Source: Chitinophagaceae bacterium
GTDB lineage: Bacteria; Bacteroidota; Bacteroidia; Chitinophagales; Chitinophagaceae
Assembly (NCBI GenBank): GCA_025963615.1
Contig: JAOQAL010000751.1
Span: 1 to 7,212 of the forward strand
Reading direction: 5' to 3'
Length of the DNA stretch: 7,212 bases
Made by a program: the position numbers and the translations under genes. Positions 1 to 6,025 of the stretch are shown piece after piece. Numbering within the stretch: the first letter of the stretch is position 1; every line of letters starts with the position of its first letter. The notes beneath the pieces are model-generated. The model did no database searches. It was not told the origin of the DNA and worked only from the letters and a program-made list of their open reading frames with translations.

Positions 1-41
1 TTATTGACAAAGTGATGATTGCCGGAGAATGGCAATCATAA
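1..41 (+). CDS. Possible 3' end of an upstream gene (partial, uncertain)
   Basis: The third plus frame is open from the window edge to a TAA at 39-41 and reads IDKVMIAGEWQS. The pattern D-x-V-x-(I/V)-A-G-x-W resembles the last residues of many amidohydrolase-superfamily enzymes, which often end in a short strand of this kind. An open frame of 12 codons is not significant by itself, and another plus frame has a TGA at 13-15, so this is only a hint. If real, the gene lies almost wholly left of the window and is codirectional with the antiporter. An amidohydrolase here would be notable because imidazolonepropionase (also an amidohydrolase) works just before formimidoylglutamase in histidine breakdown, but that link is speculation. 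Confidence 0.3.
   Translation, partial: IDKVMIAGEWQS
15..39. repeat. 9-bp perfect inverted repeat (hairpin)
   Basis: ATGATTGCC (15-23) and GGCAATCAT (31-39) are perfect reverse complements around a 7-nt loop GGAGAAT. Neither strand has a proper T-run right after the stem, so a classic intrinsic terminator is not well supported. If the partial reading frame ending at 41 is real, the hairpin sits in its final codons and could still act as a transcript 3'-end stabiliser or weak terminator. It could also be an operator-like palindrome upstream of the antiporter gene. Confidence 0.45.
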
Positions 42-90
42 TATGCATTAATTAAGGATGAATTTTAGTAAATCCATCTCAGTAATGAAT

Positions 91-123
91 TTTGACCAGC
101 ATAGAGAATCCGGCTATTTTTTG
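91..123 (+). promoter_or_regulatory. Candidate Bacteroidota-type promoter of the antiporter gene
   Basis: TTTG at 91-94 is followed after 20 bp by TATTTTTTG at 115-123. The Bacteroidota primary sigma factor consensus is a -33 TTG/TTTG and a -7 TAnnTTTG about 17-23 bp apart. The -7 box here has one T too many, so it is a near match. Transcription would begin near 128-132, giving a leader of about 50 nt before the ATG at 181. No strong ribosome-binding site is visible before that ATG, which is usual in this phylum. Confidence 0.35.
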
Positions 124-180
124 AGTATCAGGATATCAGTAGATAAAACCTGTGTTTTGACTTGAGAATAAATAACCAGC

Positions 181-2358
181 ATGACGTTTCTGAAAATTAC
201 TTTTCCTCTGCAAGATCCGGTTCCAATTTTCACAATTGTCCTGTTTATAATTTTACTGGCGCCAATCATTCTACGTAAGCTTCGTATTCCCAGCATTGTA
301 GGCCTGATACTGGCCGGTATGACGATCGGCGATCACGGCTTCAACCTGGTGGCAAAAGGAAGCATTGACCTGTTTGGCAAAGCGGGATTACTCTATATCA
401 TGTTTCTCGCAGGACTTGAACTGGACATGGCCGAATTTAAAAAGAACACGTATAAAAGCATCGTTTTTGGTCTATTTACTTTTACAATTCCGCTTGCATT
501 AGGGTTTTTGTTATGTAAATATTTCCTTCATTTTAATTTTACTGCCTCGCTGCTCGTGTCCAGCATGTTTGCAACACATACCCTGGTAGCTTATCCATTG
601 GCAAGCCGGATGGGGATTTCGAAAAATGAGGCGGTTACCATTGCTGTCGGTGGTACCATTATTACCGATACCGCCGTTCTTTTAATGTTACCCGTTATTG
701 TCGGCTCGGTGAATGGCGGATTAAACCAGGAATTCTGGGTACGGTTAACCATTTCGTTTTTAGTATTTGCCTTTTTTATCTTATTTGGTTTTCCATTTAT
801 TGCCCGGTGGTTTTTTAAAAGAATCAAGGATGATCAGACTACTCATTTTGTCTTTGTACTGGCGATGGTTTTTCTAGCTGCTTTTCTTGCCGAACTTGCC
901 GGTGTAGAAGGTATCATCGGGGCGTTCCTGGCAGGCCTGGCATTAAACCAGCTCATTCCCCGGACATCCCCTTTAATGAATCGGATTGAGTTTACCGGCA
1001 ACGCTATTTTTATTCCATTTTTTCTTATCAGTGTGGGTATGTTGATTGATCTGCGGGTACTGTTAAAAGGACAAACGGCGCTGATCATTGCTGGCGCGCT
1101 TACCGCTATGGCCCTGGGAAGTAAATGGATGGCTGCCTTTTTTACACAACTTATTTTCAAATTTACGCCCACCCAGCGAAATGTAATTTTCGGGTTGAGT
1201 TGTGCGCATGCTGCCGCTACCATCGCGGTAATATTGATTGGTTACAGGCTGGGCGTGGTAGATGAAAATGTATTAAATGGAACTATTGTTCTTATTTTAA
1301 TAACCTGTCTCACCGGTTCTTTTGTAACTGCAAATGCCGGGAAACGCCTGGCATTAACGGAAACAAAAAAATTACCGGAGGTAACCAACCTGCATGAACG
1401 GATCATGATCGCAGTAACAAACCCCGAAAAAAATGAACAGCTGGTTGACTTTGCGGTCCTGCTGCAGGAACAACGTGAAAAAAAATCCGTTTACCTGTTG
1501 TATGTAGTGGAAGATGATGATGAAGTTAAAGGGAAAGTATTGCTGACAAACCGCAATATGGAAAAGGTTATTAAGCATGCGGCGGAAACAGAAACAAAAT
1601 TGCAGTTGCTTACCAGGGTCGATCTGAATATGACCAGTGGGGTTTCACGGGCGGTGAAAGAAATGCTGATCTCGGATGTTATTATTGACCAGGACGAAAA
1701 AAGCAGCGGTACCACCGGTTATCTATTTAATTCCTTATTCGGTTCAGCGACAGAAAATATTCTTGATAGCGTATGGGAAACCGTGTATGCATGCCGTTTG
1801 AAACACCCTGTTAATACCAATAAACGTATTATCCTGGTTATTACCAAAAATTCGGAATACGAAATAGGATTCAGTTATTTTATTAAAAAAATCGCTTCAC
1901 TGGCGGGTCAGTTAGGAGCGAAACTTATAGTATACGCCACCGATAAAACACAATTGGCATTTGAAAAGCAAATTAAAAAATTCAGGGGGTTAGGCGATGT
2001 CCGTTACAAAACATTTTCGACTGATACAGAAACTGAATCCGTCTCGAAAAACATTTCAGAAGATGATCTGATTATAATCGTCAGTGCCAGGAAAGGGACC
2101 ATTTCCTACAATTCCCAAATCGAAAACATGCCGGGTCGTATGATGCGTCAATTTCCCGATAACAATTTTATCCTGTTGTACCCGGAGCAGACACAGGTTG
2201 ATTTTCTTGAAGGTGGCGGTATGCAATCCGAGGACCTCAAATTGTCGCCCATCCAGGAGCAAATTGATAACTTGAACAAATTGGGCAAAGCCGTCAAAAA
2301 GATATTCAAAAGTGGCATTACTAAATCAGACAGACCGGGAGATAATGAGAAGGGGTAA
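181..2358 (+). CDS. Cation:proton antiporter (CPA2/Kef-like) with tandem USP-like C-terminal region
   Basis: Inner-membrane exchanger of Na+ or K+ for H+. Residues about 15-390 form a Na+/H+ exchanger domain of many hydrophobic helices, with family-like segments LRIPSIVGLILAGMTIG (34-50) and LYIMFLAGLELDM (71-83). The likely ion-binding helix reads GGTIITDTAVLLMLP, placing the key acidic residue at Asp163, preceded by Thr rather than the Asp of the DD subgroup or the Gln of KefC. The C-terminal part (about 404-670) is cytoplasmic and resembles two universal-stress-protein lobes. The first has G510-xx-G513-x7-G521-S522, close to the USP nucleotide-binding signature G-2x-G-9x-G(S/T). No RCK/TrkA Rossmann glycine motif is seen, so it is not a true KefB/KefC. 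The ATG at 181 is the first start after an in-frame TAA at 169-171. At 725 residues it is full length for antiporter plus tail. Ion preference cannot be read from sequence. The ureohydrolase gene follows after 35 bp on the same strand. Confidence 0.9.
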   Translation: MTFLKITFPLQDPVPIFTIVLFIILLAPIILRKLRIPSIVGLILAGMTIGDHGFNLVAKGSIDLFGKAGLLYIMFLAGLELDMAEFKKNTYKSIVFGLFTFTIPLALGFLLCKYFLHFNFTASLLVSSMFATHTLVAYPLASRMGISKNEAVTIAVGGTIITDTAVLLMLPVIVGSVNGGLNQEFWVRLTISFLVFAFFILFGFPFIARWFFKRIKDDQTTHFVFVLAMVFLAAFLAELAGVEGIIGAFLAGLALNQLIPRTSPLMNRIEFTGNAIFIPFFLISVGMLIDLRVLLKGQTALIIAGALTAMALGSKWMAAFFTQLIFKFTPTQRNVIFGLSCAHAAATIAVILIGYRLGVVDENVLNGTIVLILITCLTGSFVTANAGKRLALTETKKLPEVTNLHERIMIAVTNPEKNEQLVDFAVLLQEQREKKSVYLLYVVEDDDEVKGKVLLTNRNMEKVIKHAAETETKLQLLTRVDLNMTSGVSRAVKEMLISDVIIDQDEKSSGTTGYLFNSLFGSATENILDSVWETVYACRLKHPVNTNKRIILVITKNSEYEIGFSYFIKKIASLAGQLGAKLIVYATDKTQLAFEKQIKKFRGLGDVRYKTFSTDTETESVSKNISEDDLIIIVSARKGTISYNSQIENMPGRMMRQFPDNNFILLYPEQTQVDFLEGGGMQSEDLKLSPIQEQIDNLNKLGKAVKKIFKSGITKSDRPGDNEKG

Positions 2359-2393
2359 ATTTTTTTCTTAAATTGCCTTTTTAAAAAAACCGC
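2359..2393 (+). other. Short A/T-rich spacer between antiporter and ureohydrolase genes
   Basis: This 35-bp gap holds a run of seven T at 2360-2366 directly after the antiporter stop and TTTTTAAAAAAA at 2378-2389 just before the next ATG. No GC-rich stem precedes the T-run, so it does not look like an intrinsic terminator. An A-rich stretch just upstream of a start is commonly linked to translation initiation in Bacteroidota, where Shine-Dalgarno sites are weak. The short gap and shared strand favour co-transcription of the two genes. Confidence 0.4.
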
Positions 2394-3443
2394 ATGAAAC
2401 ATTTCAGGTTTTATAATAAGCAGGACATTCTTTCTCTTACCAAACTCCGCCGTTACGAGACCAAGCTTGGCGAACGATTGCAAACGGTAAATGATCCGTT
2501 GGAATTTGAATCGTTTCTGCAAACAACGAAGGCCGGCTATTTCCTGATAGGTATTCCCGAAGATATTGGCATAAGAGCTAACAACGGTACCCCCGGCGCT
2601 GATACAGCATGGCTGCCTTTTATGCAATCGTTTCTTAATATCCAGAGTAATGATTTCCTGGGGGGCGATGAGATTGTTTTACTGGGGCATTTTGATTTTG
2701 GTGATATACAATATCTCATAGATCACAATGCCCATGGCGACGAGGAAAAACTGGAAGCTTACCGGCATGCTGTTAACACTATCGACGACGAAGTAGAAAC
2801 GCTGATAAAGATAATCACAGAAGCAAAAAAAATTCCGATCATTATTGGTGGTGGCCATAACAATGCCTATCCTTTAATTAAAGGAGCATCGAAGGGCTGG
2901 CATAAAGCGGGTATTATTCCACTCGCTCAAATCAATTGCATAAACCTGGATGCGCACAGCGATTTCCGTCCAATAGAAGGAAGGCATAGCGGCAACGCAT
3001 TCCGCTATGCGGAGGAAGATGGTTATTTGCAGAAATATTGTATTGTTGGGCTGCATGAAAATTATTTGCCACAAAATATCTGGATCGATATCGTAAATAA
3101 TCCATTCATTGATTGTATTACCTACGAAGACATTTTTATCCATGAAAAAAGAAGTTTTCTTCAGGCGGTTGCTCATGCTACCGGTTTTACAGAAGATAAT
3201 TTATGCGGTATTGAATTGGATCTTGATTCCGTGCAAAATGTTTTAAGCAGTGCTGCAACACCTTCCGGCATATTGCCTGTTCATGCGCGCCAATACATTT
3301 CTTTCGCTGCATCCGGCTCCAAACCGGCCTACCTCCATATTTGCGAAGGAGCAGCAAAATTGGCCAACGGGCAAGCTGATGAATCAACGGGTAAATTAAT
3401 CAGCTACCTGGTAAGTGATTTTGTAAAAGCTATGAGTAGTTAG
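2394..3443 (+). CDS. Arginase-family hydrolase, probable formimidoylglutamase
   Basis: Cytoplasmic binuclear metal (normally Mn) hydrolase of the ureohydrolase fold. The likely reaction is formimidoylglutamate + H2O to glutamate + formamide, the last step of one histidine degradation route. All six expected metal ligands are visible: His155 in IIIGGGHNNAYPL, Asp186/His188/Asp190 in NLDAHSDFRP, and Asp276/Asp278 in GIELDLDSV. The usual arginase/agmatinase motifs read GGDH and SxDxDxxDP; here they are GGGH and ExDxDSVQ, a pattern I associate with a Bacteroidota formimidoylglutamase-like branch. A C-terminal LHICEGA (Glu318) fits the conserved Glu region of the fold. The N-terminal about 45 residues lie before the core, which begins near YFLIGIPEDIG. 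The ATG at 2394 is the first start after an in-frame TAA at 2382-2384. The 349-residue length suits the family. No other hut gene is seen complete in the window, so substrate remains an inference; agmatinase-like or another guanidino substrate is the alternative. Confidence 0.85.
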   Translation: MKHFRFYNKQDILSLTKLRRYETKLGERLQTVNDPLEFESFLQTTKAGYFLIGIPEDIGIRANNGTPGADTAWLPFMQSFLNIQSNDFLGGDEIVLLGHFDFGDIQYLIDHNAHGDEEKLEAYRHAVNTIDDEVETLIKIITEAKKIPIIIGGGHNNAYPLIKGASKGWHKAGIIPLAQINCINLDAHSDFRPIEGRHSGNAFRYAEEDGYLQKYCIVGLHENYLPQNIWIDIVNNPFIDCITYEDIFIHEKRSFLQAVAHATGFTEDNLCGIELDLDSVQNVLSSAATPSGILPVHARQYISFAASGSKPAYLHICEGAAKLANGQADESTGKLISYLVSDFVKAMSS

Positions 3444-3458
3444 CAGGGGGAAAATGAT
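3444..3458. other. 15-bp convergent junction
   Basis: The plus-strand ureohydrolase stop (TAG, 3441-3443) and the minus-strand patatin stop (TAA, complement of 3459-3461) are separated by only 15 bp. No hairpin with a T-tract fits in this space, so each transcript must either end inside the opposing gene or be stopped by Rho or collision. Confidence 0.7.
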
Positions 3459-5705
3459 TTAAAAAGGTATTCCCAGATTGATATAGGACTGTACTTTCCT
3501 GGTCTGATCACAATACATTACACTAATATCAAGGGGGCCTAGTGCAAAATTGTAGGAGAACGTAAGGGCATAACCGGAATAAAAATTCTGGTAATTAAAA
3601 AATTTGCTTTTGCTGATCAAATTATTAAGCAAAATATTGGCCCGGCCGGTCACGTACGTATTGATAAATAGTTGCTGACGGATCCCGCCCTGCACCATCA
3701 ACAGGGAAGGAGAGTATATCGTCCCTTCCTGCAAGCCTGCAAATGTAACCTGGTTATGAAACAGCTTCGTAATACCACCTACAATAAATTCATTCATCAG
3801 GTTGCCGGAATAATTAAAATTAATACCACAATCAGTTTGCAGAAAAAAAGTGCTTTTGTTATTTAAAGAAAGATAGCCTTCGGCAGTAACCCATGTCCTG
3901 TAATAAGCATGCGTGCTGACCGCTAAGGAATCAGGATTATCCGGAGGTACACCATTTATCAGGAATTGTACATGCGGGTCCTGTTGCAGCACTCTCGCAG
4001 CTTCCGCCTCCAGTTTAATCCCCTTCCGCGGAAAAATATTTCTGTCCAACGAATTATATTTCAGGTAGGCAAACAGGGTCGAGAAATGACTATCCCCTGT
4101 AAATACAAAACCGTTTGCGATGGTTGGTTTATAGCGGGTCCATTCAAACCGGTGCCCGATGCCTGCTGTAAAATTCCGGCTGGATGAATAATGAAATTTT
4201 TCACTCACTTCCCAATAATCCTGTTTATATAACCCGCTTTGTTTGTACTTTTCATAGGTAACCACATCAAAGCGGTCAAACTGGGTTTTTAAGGTAAGCC
4301 CAAAATTTTTCAGGCGGCCAATATATTGAAGATGTTCTCCCTTAATCCGGAAACTTTCGCCAATGTTTACAGTACCCATACTCCGGGAATTGGAAATAAA
4401 TAAATTCCTTGAAGTAAGATTGGCAATTAAACCGATACCCGAAAACCGGTTATAATGTAAACCCACTTTTGCAAATGTGAGCTGGTTTTCTTCCACATTA
4501 AACATTATTTTACAACTGCCGTCTTCCCGGGGTAATAAAGAATAAACAATACGGTTATAATACCTGGTCCCAAATGCCTGACGCACCATATCAGAAAGTT
4601 CTTTAGCCGTATAATCCCGATTCAGTTTAAGGTTCATCGTGTTGATGAAAAAACCCAGGGTAGTATTTTTGAGTCCCGCTACTTCATAGGATGATAGTTT
4701 TATTTTGTGTACTTCCGGTAGCCGGTTTTTAGCCATCTCCTGTTTGCCATAAATAGCGTCCAGCGAATCCGCCAGTTTTTTTAGTCTTGGGTAAAGCGCC
4801 CTTCCTTCATCAATGCCCATCTGAAGAATTTTATCAGCATCGGCAAAACTGGCCATGGAAAAATTGTCTAGCTTGATGGGGATATAAATATCACACAAGG
4901 GTATCTCGTTCTTGGCGTCATCGGCCTCCCTGAAAAAAGCAATCTGTAAAAGCAATTGAATAATATTCCTTATTTTCTGGGAGGGTAATAATCCACCAGC
5001 CACATTACTGCCGATGACATAATCTGCGCCCATTTCTTTTACATCTTTAACAGGGAAATTTCTGCTGATGCCGCCATCAACCAGGCGCTGGCCATTGTAA
5101 TCAACCGCTGTAAATATAGAGGGTATAGCCATACTGGCACGAACAGCGGAAATAATCTCGCCTTCTTTCATAATTACCGTTTCGCCATTCCCGATATCCG
5201 TTCCAACGCAACGAAAAGAAATATTGAATTTTGAAAAGTCTTTAATATTGTAAACAGGAAAAAACAATTCAGAGAATTTCAGCCAGAGTTCCTGGGCTTC
5301 CAGTAAACCGCTGTTCAGCTTTAATTTGTTTTGAACCCAGGGCAGTTCAATGTCATATTTAGAATACTCATCTTTTTCTTCCATAAACAAACTGCGCAGC
5401 GATGATTGGTTGCTTAATAATAAGCTCCAGTCAATAGGCCTGACAATTTTTTCCAATGAATCAGCAGAATAACCTACAGCATAAAGTCCACCGAGAATGC
5501 CACCCATACTGGTGCCACTTATATAATCCACTTTTAAACCCGCAGAATCGATGGCTTTCAGAATGCCAATATGAGCCAAGCCTTTTGCGGCGCCGCCACT
5601 AAGGGTGAGCCCGATTTTTGGCCGCACAGACTGTGCAGATGAATCCTGCGAAGCAGCAAAAAAAATCAATAAAGAAAATGATAGCAAAATGCTCAATGTT
5701 CTCAT
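3459..5705 (-). CDS. Patatin-like phospholipase with POTRA and outer-membrane barrel (type Vd, PlpD-like)
   Basis: Outer-membrane protein combining a lipid acyl hydrolase with its own transporter barrel. Numbering from the ATG at 5705 (748 residues): signal peptide about 1-24, with a hydrophobic core LSILLSFSLLIFF and cleavage likely after SSA; patatin domain about 29-310, with oxyanion loop SGGAAKG (36-42), nucleophile Ser66 in GTSMGG, and Asp210 in DGG, giving the Ser-Asp dyad; one POTRA-like domain about 331-408; beta barrel about 410-748. The barrel contains an Omp85-like LDRNIFPRKGIKLEAEA (553-569) and ends in Phe, as outer-membrane barrels recognised by the BAM complex usually do. This order matches type Vd autotransporters such as PlpD and FplA. 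The same frame stays open up to an ATG at 5891, but the extra 62 residues look unlike protein and would bury the signal peptide, so the start at 5705 is preferred. Both catalytic residues are intact, so an active lipase A1/A2-type enzyme is expected; substrate is not readable. Confidence 0.9.
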   Translation of the reverse strand: MRTLSILLSFSLLIFFAASQDSSAQSVRPKIGLTLSGGAAKGLAHIGILKAIDSAGLKVDYISGTSMGGILGGLYAVGYSADSLEKIVRPIDWSLLLSNQSSLRSLFMEEKDEYSKYDIELPWVQNKLKLNSGLLEAQELWLKFSELFFPVYNIKDFSKFNISFRCVGTDIGNGETVIMKEGEIISAVRASMAIPSIFTAVDYNGQRLVDGGISRNFPVKDVKEMGADYVIGSNVAGGLLPSQKIRNIIQLLLQIAFFREADDAKNEIPLCDIYIPIKLDNFSMASFADADKILQMGIDEGRALYPRLKKLADSLDAIYGKQEMAKNRLPEVHKIKLSSYEVAGLKNTTLGFFINTMNLKLNRDYTAKELSDMVRQAFGTRYYNRIVYSLLPREDGSCKIMFNVEENQLTFAKVGLHYNRFSGIGLIANLTSRNLFISNSRSMGTVNIGESFRIKGEHLQYIGRLKNFGLTLKTQFDRFDVVTYEKYKQSGLYKQDYWEVSEKFHYSSSRNFTAGIGHRFEWTRYKPTIANGFVFTGDSHFSTLFAYLKYNSLDRNIFPRKGIKLEAEAARVLQQDPHVQFLINGVPPDNPDSLAVSTHAYYRTWVTAEGYLSLNNKSTFFLQTDCGINFNYSGNLMNEFIVGGITKLFHNQVTFAGLQEGTIYSPSLLMVQGGIRQQLFINTYVTGRANILLNNLISKSKFFNYQNFYSGYALTFSYNFALGPLDISVMYCDQTRKVQSYINLGIPF

Positions 5706-6025
5706 TGGCCTGGAAAGATTTTCTTCTGCAATATAAATTAAGATTACCTCATTCCGGTGAATGAATGATGGTTGGCAGTATAGCAAATAAACAAAACCAA
5801 AAACTATTTTGAGCCGGACGATAATTTGCAGTTTATGATTACCAACCGGCCGCAACCCTTGCGGATTTAATGGGTTTGCTGTTGGGCTCACGACAGCTGT
5901 TGCAGCATGCCTGTCCTGGATCAGGAACCCTAAATAACCATTAATAATCCCTAAACCATTTTGAAGAGAAGTAAACTTTAAGAAAATAGTAGTTTCCGGT
6001 ATGGAATTAACCGGCGAAAAATAGC
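5706..6025 (-). other. 320-bp noncoding stretch upstream of the patatin gene
   Basis: It lies between the stop of the TPR-like gene and the preferred start of the patatin gene, both on the minus strand. The part 5706-5891 is open in frame with the patatin gene but does not resemble its protein. A weak inverted repeat, CCGGT (5996-6000) and ACCGG (6010-6014) with a 9-nt loop, follows the TPR-like stop and leads into a mildly T-rich stretch on the minus strand; it is a poor terminator candidate. No good TTG / TAnnTTTG pair was found; TTTATTTG and TAGTTTTTG, in the T-rich tract (minus strand) complementary to about 5783-5808, are single near matches to a -7 box without a partner. The patatin promoter is presumably here. 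No RNA gene or riboswitch is recognised. Confidence 0.5.

Noticed and set aside
843..1223. 126-codon minus-strand open frame inside the antiporter
   Set aside because: Fully antisense to conserved transmembrane helices; composition is what the reverse complement of hydrophobic codons gives.
2378..2389. TTTTTAAAAAAA palindrome as an intrinsic terminator or regulator site
   Set aside because: It is a simple A/T run without a GC stem and sits against the start codon; common in A/T-rich spacers.
2148..2627. 159-codon open frame on the minus strand across the antiporter/ureohydrolase junction
   Set aside because: It lies antisense to two well-supported genes, its translation lacks any family motif or signal, and it spans the end of one gene and the start of another, as expected of a shadow frame.
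3672..4187. Two small plus-strand open frames (64 and 73 codons) opposite the barrel region
   Set aside because: Antisense to the supported barrel-coding sequence, with no motif, start context or independent spacing.
5706..5891. N-terminal extension of the patatin protein from an ATG at 5891
   Set aside because: The extra 62 residues resemble no domain and would place the clear signal peptide in the interior; the ATG at 5705 directly precedes it.
5996..6014. CCGGT/ACCGG inverted repeat as terminator of the TPR-like gene
   Set aside because: Only 5 bp of stem with a 9-nt loop and no continuous T-run after it on the minus strand; noted only as a weak candidate.
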